From Coriaria nepalensis (Eukaryota; Streptophyta; Magnoliopsida; Cucurbitales; Coriariaceae): a stretch of 64,000 nt of DNA. Where the stretch lies: NCBI GenBank assembly GCA_027186245.1, contig CP114499.1:4221001-4285000 (forward strand), given 5' to 3'. The translations under genes were made by a program, and so were the position numbers. The first letter of the stretch is position 1. Every line of letters begins with the position of its first letter. Of the stretch, positions 46,945-58,217 are shown one piece after another. Under the pieces are notes generated by a model that had not been told where the DNA came from, did not search any database, and saw only the letters and a program-made list of their open reading frames with translations.

Positions 46945-49900
46945 ATGGAAATGGCAATGGGGTTTCACTCCTCTTTATCACTCGTGAAGCAGCAGCAGCA
47001 GCTTAAACCTAAGCTTAACAGAAGCTACTCTTCTCCTCTATTCGCTAAGCAACTCTTCGGCTTCAGCTTATCCTCTTCCGCCATTAAACCGTCGCTCAAG
47101 TTCAGCTCAAGAAATCGATTCCATGGACCGATCACATGCTCCGTTTCTCAAGTGACTGAATCTCCAGTTGGTAATTTCACCCTCTCCGACCTTTTCTGGT
47201 TCTGTTCTGTGGCTATATCCTTTATTTTGTAGCTATTACCAATTAGAGAAGATGAAGAAGGGATAAATAACGGTTTACATAATCTATTTTGTGTTTAAAA
47301 AAGTTATGTTCTTGTCATCAAGAATCCTTATAATCCTTTTTCCGGACGAGGCAGAGGTAGTGTGGTGCATGCGCATGATTGATTGTATTCAAATTTGATA
47401 TGCAAGTGCATTTTTCATGAATATTGTAAACTACAATGGGAGTTCTTTGAAAACTAGCGTTTAATGACTACTTGTTTTTCTCTTCTTAGCAAAGATGAGT
47501 CAGTTAATAAGGAGAGGTGATATAAGGAATATAGCAATAGTAGCTCACGTAGATCATGGAAAGACAACTTTGGTAGATGCCATGCTGAAGCAAGCAAAGG
47601 TAATACCTGAACACTTGTTTCCACACGTTTTCTCTTTGCTTTATTTCCATCTGGTTGTCTTGTCCAATTCAGTATAAACTTTTATGTGGAGAATTGTGAA
47701 TGTTGATGAATACTTGTTACTGTCTACAGGTATTTCGTGACAACCAAGTCGTACAGGAAAGGATAATGGACTCCAATGACCTAGAGCGCGAGAGGGGAAT
47801 AACTATACTAAGCAAAAATACATCTATTACTTACAAGGATACTAAGATTAATATAATTGATACTCCAGGACACTCTGACTTTGGTGGTGAAGTGGAGCGC
47901 ATTCTCAATATGGTGGAAGGGATTCTTCTAGTGGTATTCCATTGCATACTCTAAATCAAGACTGTGTGCTGTCTTTCAAATCTATGCTCTAATTACGTAA
48001 ATGACTGGTAGTCATCATACACCATTTGTTGGGAGGAAAAATGAAGAGGGTGGCATCCAGCATTTGCTGACTTCCCTTATTAGTTTCCTATTTGATTGTT
48101 TTATCTAGATTCCTTATGACGTTTTTTTACTTCTCTAGGTTGATTCAGTTGAGGGTCCAATGCCACAGACAAGATTTGTTCTAAAGAAGGCTCTTGAGTT
48201 TGGTCATGCAGTTGTTGTTGTGGTGAATAAAATTGATAGACCGTCTGCTCGCCCAGAATTTGTTGTCAACTCCACTTTTGAACTCTTTATCGAACTAAAT
48301 GCAACGGATGAACAGGTACTCTAATTTATATAACTACTAGAGATGCTTTTTTTTTTTTTTTTAAATTTAAATAACATTTTTAATATTTTGAATTTGGTCA
48401 AAAACTCTGTGTAACATGTTCTCTCATCTCAAATTGCATCCTTTGTTCAGTGTGATTTCCAAGTAATTTATGCAAGTGGGATTCAAGGAAAAGCAGGATT
48501 GTCACCTGAAAACCTGGCTGAAGATCTTGGGCCTCTTTTTGAGACTATAATAAGATGTATACCTGGACCGAATATTGACAAGGACGGGGCACTGCAAATG
48601 CTTGTTAGTGGCTCTTCTTTATAAGTTGGTTTGATTGTGATTTTTATCATATTTGATCATTTTTCGTTATGTTATAATGTCTATGTAGTGGCTGTTATAA
48701 TGTGCTCTGAGTATCATTCTGTCGATTAATCTTCTTATATAAACATGATAGTCTGACACTAGTATACATTTTAATGTTAACATAGGCTACAAATATTGAG
48801 TATGATGATCACAAGGGGCGGATAGCTATTGGCCGTTTGCATGCTGGGGTCCTGCAAAGAGGAATGGATGTGAAGGTGAATTTGCTTTTTTCTTTTTTTT
48901 TTTCCCTTCCAGATTAGTAACAGGTAGAACAGTAAGAATTATGTGCACATTTTTTGTCATTAAACAAGTATTATTATTATTGTTATTATTTTCTTACTTC
49001 ATAATCAGTTTTGATTCTCATTATAAGGTTTTTCTGGTGAAATTCAATGCTTCTGCATGAAACTGGATTCTCAAGAGAGAGAGAGAGAGAGAGAGAGAGG
49101 GATGGAAGGAAAGAAAAAGAGAGGCCTATAATCCTACTTACGGTTTGAATTCTTTCAGGTATGTACCTCAGAAGATTCCTGTTGATATGCAAAAGTGAGT
49201 GAGCTTTTTGTATATGACAAATTCAATAGGGTCCCTGCGGAGTGTGTGAAAGCTGGAGATATATGTGCTGTCTGTGGAATTAATGATATTCAGGTACCAA
49301 ATGATTTAGTTCCGTGGATCAATTATTACGTTTGAGTTGATAGCTTGATTGTGCTGTATTTGTGTTGTATAGTTTCTAAACTAGATAATGTTGTGATGAC
49401 AATTCCCAGTTCAGAGTTCGTTTATGAGCGATTAAAATTTTTGGTTCAGATTGGTGAGACGATTGCTGACAAACAATTTGGCAGTCCATTACCTGCCATT
49501 AAGGTTGAAGAACCAACAGTGAAAATGGCTTTCTCAATTAACACTTCCCCATTTGTTGGCCGCGAGGTATGTTAGCAAAAATTCCTCAGTGTGCTTCGTC
49601 ATTCTGGTCAAATAGACTTGTAGTACTCTCAATCCAGTTGTCCCTTTCAAGTTTTTAAGTTATATTAATGAACTAAATGGTTTAACTAAAATGAGTACTT
49701 CAATAGCTCATGATACATCTGTAAATAAATACCTCTGGTTTCTTTTGTTTTAGAATCTCTACTCCATGTAATTGCTTTCCTTCTGTTGCAGATAATCAAA
49801 TATTGAATTCACTCTTTTATCCTCTTTTTTTTTTAACTGTTAAATATTCATTTTTTCAGGGAAAATATGTTACTAGCAGAAACTTACGAGATAGGCTCTA

Positions 49901-51380
49901 CCGAGAGCTTGAGCGTAATTTGGCTATGAAAGTTGAAGATGGTGAAACAGCAGATACATTCATTGTTAGTGGTCGGGGTACTTTACATATCACCATACTT
50001 ATAGAGAACATGTAAGTACTGGAACATCTCTTTGCTCGCTCATTTTTACCAAGATAGATGCTCATACATGCCTATAATACATTATAGGCGGAGGGAAGGA
50101 TATGAATTCATGGTGGGACCACCCAAAGTTATTAACAAAAGGGTGGATGATAAGTTGCTGGAGCCATTCGAGGTAAATTTCACATTGAAATATCTTTTCT
50201 ATTTTGTCTTTCCTAACAGATTGTTACCTATTCCTTTGATATCAATCATTCTTAACATGGATATATTATATTCAGGTTGCCACCGTGGAGGTACCAGAAC
50301 AGCACATGGGATCAGTAGTTGAGCTTCTGGGTAAAAGACGTGGACAGATGTTTGATATGCAAGGGGTCGGGTATGTACTATGTACACTGTTATTCCCGCT
50401 ATATGATCATAGGTTTTATATAATGAAATCATGCGAGTAAAATCAATATTAAAACCTTAGGCCCAAAAAAAAAAAAATCAATATAAAAACAAACCATCTT
50501 TGTGGGAAGTTAAATTCCTTTTTTATGAACTATTTGTTGCTGATATCAGCATCTTTCAATTATTAACTGTACAGAGGTCTGTTGGCAACGAGTAATCATG
50601 GTACTTAATTTTTTATATTTAATTACTGAAGTTATGATTTACTTGATTTTATTTTCCCCTCTATCTTCTAGGTCAGAAGGGACAACATTTCTTAAATATA
50701 AAATCCCAACCCGTGGTCTCCTAGGTTTGAGAAATGCAATTTTAACAGCTTCTCGTGGAACAGCAATTCTCAACACAATATTCGATAGCTATGGACCTTG
50801 GGCTGGTGATATTAACACTCGCGATCAGGGCTCATTGGTAATTTCCATCACCTTTCCCTCGCCTTCTCTCTCAATGCTGCTTTTGATGGGTTTGGATGCA
50901 ATGATATTCATGTCAACTATACTCAATAAATCCCTCTCTCAACTGATTTTCCAGGTTGCCTTTGAGGAAGGTGCAACTACTTCATATGCTCTTTGTAGTT
51001 CACAGGAGAGAGGCCAGCTGTTTGTTGCTCCTGGTGTAGAAGTTTATAAGGGGCAAATCGTTGGTATTCATCAACGGCCTGGAGATTTATCCCTCAATGT
51101 GTGCAAGAAAAAGGCTGCTACAAATGTGCGTTCCAACAAAGAAGTATCAGGTAGGTGACCCAGGCATTCATTTTCTTATGAATTATGTCATGAAAGCAAA
51201 CTTTAAGTCTCCTTGATCATTTTGCATTCGTGTTTTTAAATTGCAGTGGTTCTTGATACCCCATTGGATTATAGTCTGGATGACTGCATCGAATACATTC
51301 AAGAAGATGAACTGGTTGAAGTCACTCCCATGAGTATCAGGATGTGCAAAAACCCAAAGTTTGCGAAGAAAGGAAGGTAG
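46945..51380 (+). CDS. Chloroplast TypA/BipA translational GTPase (SVR3-like); in-frame TGA in exon 7
   Basis: Fourteen exons with clean GT-AG sites and continuous phase: 46945-47170, 47490-47599, 47730-47933, 48139-48315, 48451-48603, 48786-48875, 49159-49293, 49450-49566, 49860-50011, 50088-50172, 50276-50370, 50672-50837, 50955-51150 and 51247-51380. The joined frame is 679 codons, the size of plant TypA. Residues 1 to about 75 are a chloroplast transit peptide; G1 is AHVDHGKTT (94-102), G3 DTPGH (156-160), G4 NKID (210-213). EF-G-like domains and the TypA C-terminal domain ([37 protein letters not shown]) follow. TypA binds the 70S ribosome and supports chloroplast translation under stress. 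Anomaly: codon 329 (49183-49185) is TGA where relatives have Arg (CGA-type), leaving only a GTPase-domain protein of 328 residues. Everything downstream is intact, so this is a very young null allele, a pseudogenising copy or a base error. Confidence 0.93.
49073..49099. repeat. GA microsatellite in TypA intron 6
   Basis: A run of about 13 GA units inside the intron between exons 6 and 7, ending about 60 bp upstream of the exon 7 acceptor. Confidence 0.9.
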
Positions 51381-52590
51381 ATATAATATATTATTGGTTA
51401 TCTACATTTCACCTTGCAGATAACTTAAAAGACGCCATCCGGGACAATAATCCACATACATTTGCAATTAGGTTAAAGCATTATAGCCCTAGCGAATGCC
51501 CTTACTCTCTCTTCACATCCAAACATATCTTCATATAAGTTTTGTTCCTTTTTTGTTTTTTTTTAATTTATTTAAAATATATTACCAAATTTGAAACATT
51601 CTTAGACATGAGGCAGTTCTGTCAGAAGTTTTGCTATATAACTTTATTAGAAGTCTTGTAATATTTGTATATATAACAATGATGATGATGCCATTACATT
51701 GTATTCCTGCCCTTTTATTGATGATATTATAGTAGAATGTTAGAATGAAAGGGGATCCTTTCTTAACCCTTCTGTTTAAACTATCTTTTGCGATATAAAT
51801 GTAATTCTGCTTTGAAATTCAATTGATTAGGATTCGATTATGAGAAACCACTTTTATTAAAAAGTATAATGAGTAGTAACATTAATTAGTCGGCTTGTGT
51901 TGTGAAATCAAGAGATACAAATTATAAGAGTCGTGTTGACGGTAAAGCCGGAGATAATGGTTACCGGATAGTTTTTGGGATTGATCTTCCTGTTACTTGA
52001 GAAAGAAAGAATATTACTTTGGGTCTAACAGATCTCTTAACTACTTTCTTGGAACACAATGAAAAGATACAGTCAAGACAGATTTTGATTGGATCATACA
52101 TGAATACAAGATCCTTCTAAAAAGCATCGTGCCTGACGTAAAAAACGATCGTTCCTTCAAAAACAATTCTTATTTTTATTTATTTATTTATTTATTTATT
52201 CGTATCTGTTCATCGAAGTGGCACTGTTAATCAAGGAATCAAGGAACAACAAGCTGCTCATCAAAATCATCAACAAGGGGTGGAAAACTTAGCAACTTTT
52301 GATGCATCTGTGCTTCTAAACAGAGATCAGGTATACAACATTGATACGATACTTCAATAACTATCAGAGCTAAATTTTGACCCATTTCGACCCCTTGACA
52401 ATGACAATGAGGAGAAAAAAAAATTGAATCATCATCTACCCAAGTTCAAGACAATGAATTAGGACAAGAAAGTTTCATATTTGCAGGTAATTTGGAGAAT
52501 GCTCTTATCATCATCTGCCCAAATTGAAGACAGGAAGAAGAATACAGTATGTTTGCGAGTAGAGTAGTTTAGATAATGATCTCGCATCAT
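51381..52590. other. TypA 3' region and unexplained coding-like fragment
   Basis: The first ~450 bp is the TypA 3' UTR. A TTTA run lies at about 52175-52200. From about 52210 to 52345 one frame reads VNQGIKEQQAAHQNHQQGVE and then NLATFDASVLLNRDQ, ending at a gtatac donor-like site, and a second piece (52378-52500) reads FDPFRPLDNDNEEKK and QVQDNELGQESFIFAG. This looks like an exon pair of an unidentified gene remnant sitting between two copies of the TypA 3' flank. Confidence 0.35.
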
Positions 52591-52599
52591 CACCAAATT

Positions 52600-52900
52600 T
52601 GAAATCTTTTTGAACATGAGGGAACTCTGTCGGAAGTTTTGTTGCTGTCTGTATTATTTGTATACATAACAGCGATGATGCCATTGCATTGTATTACTGC
52701 CTTGATGCCATTACATTGTATTACTGCCTTGTTATTTGATGAATATTGTAATATACCTTTATAATGAAACTGGATCCTTGATTATTTGGACCGAGTTTTT
52801 ACCGTACAACAATTAGAGTTTGCATTTTACCAGTCTTTTTACCCTCCTGTTTAGACTATCGTTTGCGGTATGAATGGAAATCTATGTGTGAAAATTTAAC
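52600..52900. repeat. Diverged second copy of the TypA 3' flank
   Basis: Sequence at 52618-52900 parallels 51610-51830: ctctgtcggaagttttg versus ttctgtcagaagttttg, gatgatgccattgcattgta versus gatgatgccattacattgta, and cctgtttagactatcgtttg versus tctgtttaaactatcttttg. Order and orientation are kept. Within the second copy the word gatgccattacattgtattactgcc is itself duplicated (52675-52730). Confidence 0.75.
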
Positions 52901-53339
52901 TTTAGATCAAGATTTTACGAGAAATTCTTAAGTAAAAGATCAATCAATTTTAACTGTATATTTTAATTTTATATCAGCACATCATATAATACAATAATCA
53001 TTTTATGAACTTGAGGTGAATTTGTCTGGTTTACAATCTACTCAAAAAATAATTTTTTATTACTTTCTAATATGATACGTTACATTCAATACTTATGGTA
53101 ATATTATGTCTCAAGCTCTCACCTATTTTTATGGTTAAATGTCTTAATTGCCATTGGACCGCCGCTCCCACCACCGAAAAACACTATTGATCCTTTCCGA
53201 TTTCAAGAACCGTCACCTAGCCTCTAATCTTAATCCACCTGGACAAAATCCTTTGGTTTATTTTTCTAAATCTCATAGAGAGCATAACTTGAAAAGAGGA
53301 AAAGATGAGAGCAAAAATAATTTTCTCTCTCATCTAATG
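52901..53339. other. Spacer, no gene seen
   Basis: AT-rich sequence. A 64-codon frame (53148-53342) has a proline/histidine-rich sequence without a recognisable domain. Confidence 0.35.
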
Positions 53340-54606
53340 TGATGGGTAGCTAGGGCTAGAAGGATATTGGGCCCTCTTTCGTGAGTCTTAATAATCCGAT
53401 GATCAATTTAATAAACACTTGAAAAATAAAATTGCATTCAATAATTATTTCTTTTCATGAATATATTTAATATCTAATATTCGAAATTATTCATCCAATT
53501 TTATTAGATAAAATTCAGATATAGTTTAGGCCTTGATCCAATAGCCCGACTAGGCTCATAAAATGCGGATACAATCAGGTTTTCCATTTAATTCAAAAAA
53601 TATTATTTTTTAAATTTATTAAATCCTCATTTAATAAATTTATTTCGTAAATTTAATTTTCTTTTAATTAATTATTTAATTTCTAATTAAATCTAAATTA
53701 TATTTTAGATACGCTAATAATGCGGGTGTGGTATACACTTAACAAGTTAAATTAATTAATGATTTAACTTTTAAATCAAATTCCTTAAAAACAAGTCAAA
53801 TCCTTTGTCCTTTATGACTGAATATGTTCTACATTTCACTGTTAGGTGGGTCTCACAATAACTTCCGAGTTTTATCCAATCAAAAAATTAGACTGGTTAC
53901 CCTTAAAATAACTTTTAAGTTAAATAATTAATTTGATCATCTTTATGATTAATTAACTCAAACCCCTAAGTCTAAGTTGGCTTTTAGCAAGGCGCATAAA
54001 ATATCATGAAATGAGAAGTAGTTTGGAACCTCCAAAAAAACATATGGGGAGTATTACCGTACCTGACTGATCATTCCATCTATGTCATAGTCTCGATCAA
54101 TCATAAGACATAGTTTAACTGTTAAATCCTACTAGACTATCCATACGAATCATGTGAGTTTCTTATGCAACTTAGACACTGGATTTATATAAATTTTTTA
54201 CATACCATACTACTTTGCACAAGAGTTTCTACATTGCAAAATGTATTTTAACTCATAGATTGTTTTTTTAATATATAAGTGATGGATCTCTTATCACCTT
54301 ACAGACTACCCGTACAAGAATATATGTCTAATGATTCACTTTATTAATAACCTTATAACAGCGTTACGTTCAGTGATATTAAAACATGATATCGTATACA
54401 TTAATACTGTGGTACTCTCAGATCTGAATATTACAAGTGCAATAGCCACTTATAAATAACGATTTACTTGAACAGGACTGTAGAAAAACATATGCAAACT
54501 TTCTTCATCGTGAGAAGAAAAAGGTATAACAAACTTGACATTGTTTGTCATTTGCCAGTCTCTTGATTAGAAATTTCCCAAGTTTGAGTTATCTGTGATT
54601 CCAACA
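53340..54606 (-). mobile_element. LTR fragment inserted at the RFS-like pseudogene
   Basis: Read on the minus strand it begins TGTTGGAATCACAGAT at 54606 and shares internal stretches with the LTR fragment at 31375-32350. It abuts the first recognisable exon of the galactosyltransferase pseudogene (54607 onward), so insertion or an insertion-associated deletion probably removed that gene's 5' end. The far boundary is not defined; 53340 is an estimate. No primer site or coding region was seen, so it is likely solo. Confidence 0.5.
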
Positions 54607-54611
54607 GTTGA

Positions 54612-55806
54612 ATCTTTTTGTAGTTGCATTCTTTCCTTGACTGGTTTGGTTGGTGTACATGGGATGCTTTTTACACTGATGTCACAGCAGAAGGTGTCGA
54701 GGAAGGTTTGAAAAGGTAACTAAAAAGCTGTAGGACATTCCATTCTACTTGAAAATGAAAGTTTGGAAAAAGATGACAAGTTGCTAAGCTTATTTGAGTG
54801 GGTGTGTTGCAGCTTATCTGAGGGGAGGGGACACCTCCTAGATTTCTAATCATAGATGATGGTTGGCAACAAATAGAGAGCAAACCAAAGGATGTTGATT
54901 GCGTAGTACAAGGAACCCAGTATGATATCTTCCCTATCCCTTTTCCAATTTCCTTTTCTGATATTTCGAAATTGGTCACGTCATATTGTATGGTTGTTTC
55001 TTTTCCTAAGATTGGCATGACCAAATTTTAATTGTGCTATAAGTTTCGGTTATTAACGAAAAGTCCGTGCATGATGAATCTCCTGGGACCCTCACAGGTT
55101 CTGTTCGTTTCACTGATGTCGAGTTCATTGCTCAAGCTGCTGGCTCGGATTGGAATGGGGAGACCATTGTTTATGCATATAGATTAGGTAAGTATTACAC
55201 CTCAATCATATACAAAGTATTATCACTAGATTTTAATTTAAGTAAAATTTGGTTGAACTTCAGTGCAGGTTGTGCGTTTACCGGAAGGTGCTCCTGTACC
55301 ATAGACACTTAAAAAGTCTTTGGAGTATGAGCTTTTCCATATCTGCCCTGTCAAGGTGGAAAATGTTTTTTCTTCTGTTACTAGTCTTTTTTAACTTTTC
55401 TACTAATTACTTGTTATGAATCATTTAATTTTTCTTTGGTCCAGGAGATCTCGTCAAACATCTCATTTGCACCAATTGGCCTACTTGACATGATCAACTC
55501 TAGCGGAGCTGTAGAGCAGATTGAAAGCCGTACAGTGTCAGACAAGGCAGTAGAGTTCTTTGTTGGTGAAGTTTCCTCGGAGATTGATAGTTCACTCGGT
55601 CCGAATCGATCCCCAACTGCAGTTATTGACCTCAAAGTCAGAGAATGTGGATGACTCGGTGCTTACTTTTCCCAACGTCCTCTGAACTGTATTGTGGGAA
55701 ATTCTGAGGCCCATTTTGAGTATGATATGGCAAATGGTTTAGTGACCTTTACCATACCAGTCCCGGAAGAGGAAATGTATAGATGGACAGTCCAGATTCG
55801 AGTTTA
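54612..55806 (+). pseudogene. Collapsed galactinol-sucrose galactosyltransferase / alkaline alpha-galactosidase (RFS6/DIN10-like) pseudogene
   Basis: A first part reads [20 protein letters not shown] then EGVEEGLK (54635-54716), a retained intron, then [19 protein letters not shown] (54830-54890) after a +1 frameshift in the G run at 54823-54832. The gene then jumps to its C-terminal end: NEKSVHDESPGTLTGSVRFT to ETIVYAYRLG (55050-55190), SLEYELFHICPVK (55319-55355), ISSNISFAPIGLLDMINSSG (55445-55505) and, after another frame change, HFEYDMANGLVTFTIPVPEE ending at 55806. The whole catalytic middle, with the GH36 nucleophile and acid/base residues, is missing. The family makes or breaks raffinose-series sugars. 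The copy is dead, was DNA-duplicated (introns kept) and is truncated at its 5' side by the adjacent LTR. Confidence 0.88.
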
Positions 55807-55983
55807 AGTTCATTGTTACCACATTGATGATGATACAATGATACAAGGAGAGAGAAAAGAAATGAGTATCGTGTACTTTTATGCCGTGTAATAATTAGTT
55901 TGATCTCTGTTGTTCATGTTTCTAATTTCTTACTAACAATAAAATGCATGTTCTCATCACCAAATCAGAAGGACTTCACTGGC

Positions 55984-57840
55984 TCACCAAAAATTATCAC
56001 AGGAACAAAAACCATTCATAAACTTATGAAACCGAGCCCTATCTCGTACAATGATTTCCCGACCATATACCTTACTTATAATTTTTGTCACTTCATGGAA
56101 ATCACCACAAGCCCTAAGATTCTTCACCACCCTAATACTCACAGGTGATTTAGTTTTCAGCAACCCATAGGCTATAGCAAATCTCTCACTATGCTCCTCA
56201 AGCGAGCTCTCCTTCTCTTTCATCAACCACATTATGTAGCACTTCTGAAACACTTGGCCTGTGCTCAGTTCGTCCAACTCTGTCCGAAACCTCTCTTAGA
56301 AATTCTCTCAGCATCTTTGTCTCAGGATGAGACCAATCTCCCATCACAAACTCATGCATAAAACCATTAATTTCAATCGAGCTCCATCCTGGGACTGCTT
56401 TAATCCCTTTTTCCTTCATTGTCTTCCTCAAAGAACTCATCTTCTCCCACTGTAATACTGATGCATACAAATTTGAAAGTAGTATATAGTTATCTGCATT
56501 TAGGGGCTCCAGTTTGAAAAGATAATGAGCAACGGTTTCGCCCATCTCTAGCATTTTATTTTTCTTACAACCCACAAGCAAAGTTCTCCAAATTATGGGG
56601 TTTGGTGTGACTTTCATGTTTTGAACAAGAGCAAAAGCATCAAAGACAAGACCAACCCGGCAGAGTAAATCAATCATGCAGTTATAATGCTCAACTGATG
56701 GGTCGAGCCCAAATTCAAGCATGGCTGACCAGTATTTCCTACCTTCCGAAACTAGCCCTCTATGTGCACATGCAGATAAAACACCAATAAAGGTTACATG
56801 GTTTGGAATGACCTGGAAAAAAAAAAAAAAACCCACTTCAGGCTATGAAGAAAATTTGTATCCAAATGCTATTTCGAGGCAAGTTTAAGCAAAATTGCAT
56901 ATCTAGATTTCAAAAGGGGAAATATTAATAATAAAAATAATAAAAATAATAAAATCATTTTTTTCAATCGTACCTTAGCTTCTACCATACTATCAAATGC
57001 CTTTAAAGCATCTTCTGAAAGTCCATGGCAAGCAAACCCGATAATCATGGAACTCCATGCCTTAGTATCTTTAACAGGCATCTCATTAAAGATCTCCTTT
57101 GCTCTGTCAATGAATCCACACTTGGCGTACATATTCACAAGTGCAGTAGAGACCTCTAAATCATTCTTAATCATATTTTTTTCAATATAAGCATGGACCC
57201 ACTTGCCAGTATCCAAAGCCCCAGCTGAAGCACAAGAAGATATCAAGCTCACTAAAGTCACCTCGTCCGGTTCAACATTCGCCTTCTGCATTTCTCTAAA
57301 CAGGCCCATGGCTTCATTAACCAGTCCACTCTTTGAATACCCACTAATCATTGTACTCCAAGAAAATAAGTTTCGGTCAGTAATTTCATCGAACATCTTC
57401 TCTGCAAGGCGAATTTGGTCGCATTTTGCATAGAAATTTACCAATGCAGTTTGAACAAAAGGACTTGTTCTGAATCCGGACCGGAAAACATATGAATGAA
57501 TCTGTTTACCTTCTTCAAAGGCATATAGAACAGCACATGCCTTAAGAACAAACGCCATAGTGAAACTGTTGGGACCAGGGTAGCCTCTTTTAATGAGTTT
57601 CTTGAAGAATAAAATGGGTTCTTTGGAAGGGTTTTCGATCTGGGCCAAGCCTCTTATCATGGAATTCCAAGAGAAGATATTTGGGTTTGGGATTAGAGGG
57701 AAAAGTTTCCCGGCGTAGGAGAGGTCGCCATGAGAGGAAAGAGCACAAAAGCTGACGATTTTGGAGAGAGAGAAGGAGAGCGTGGAGATGGGAAGAAGGC
57801 GAGTGAGAAGACACGCGTGGATCTGGCGGAGCACCCGCAT
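55984..57840 (-). CDS. PLS-class pentatricopeptide repeat protein (E/DYW), frameshifted in the DYW domain
   Basis: Exon 1 is 57840-56974 (289 codons) and exon 2 starts at 56812; the intron has gtacga...ttttccag boundaries. Repeats show typical PPR text ([79 protein letters not shown]), followed by E and E+ motifs ([20 protein letters not shown]). PPR proteins bind organelle RNA; DYW members edit C to U. The frame ends early at 56198. A one-base shift near 56217, in GATGAAAGAG, brings back [20 protein letters not shown] to the true end at 55984. The DYW zinc site reads ACGDFH, with Phe for the second Cys, and the end is CSCDNFW. An in-frame upstream stretch (ERIASLIKKCPN) without a Met suggests the ancestral start is lost or differs. 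Likely a decaying editing factor, or an E-class protein if translation ends at 56198. Confidence 0.9.
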
Positions 57841-58217
57841 GTTCGGGCATTTTTTGATCAGTGAAGCGATTCGTTCTTCTTCTTCTTCCAGCTTTCTTCT
57901 TCTACCTTGTTAGTTGAGTTCTATTACCCGCGAAAAAGGTTGAAATTTTTGAAAAGCAGTTATGAAATGAATCAACGAAAATGACTATCATCACAAGAAA
58001 ATGACTATCTTCCAGCCTAATACGAAGGCCCAAGGAAGTTCGATGGGTTTTTTACAAGCCCACTTAAAAACCTAAATCCTCACACCCTTTGTCCACCTAT
58101 AAAACCAAATTTTAGGGTTTCTGTCTCTCTCGTTGCATTCACTCTACTTCACATCCCATCTCTGTCTTGTACATTCCAGAGCCCTAGTGCTCCCTACCTT
58201 ATTTCCGAAACCAAATC
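57841..58217. promoter_or_regulatory. Shared divergent promoter of the PPR and RPS2 genes; site II and telo-box elements
   Basis: Only 377 bp separate the two divergent starts. Site II elements GGCCCA (58027-58032) and AGCCCA (58057-58062), a TATA-like ctataaaa (58098-58105) and a telo-box TTAGGGTTT (58112-58120) lie ahead of RPS2. Site II plus telo-box is the established architecture of plant ribosomal-protein promoters. The pyrimidine-rich leader after 58120 fits a TOP-like ribosomal-protein 5' UTR. Confidence 0.75.

Noticed and set aside
54671..55024. 117-codon minus-strand frame
   Set aside because: Shadow of the plus-strand galactosyltransferase pseudogene.
56198..56836. Separate short gene on the minus strand (212 codons)
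   Set aside because: It is exon 2 of the PPR gene; its first residues are intron read-through ahead of the acceptor at 56812.
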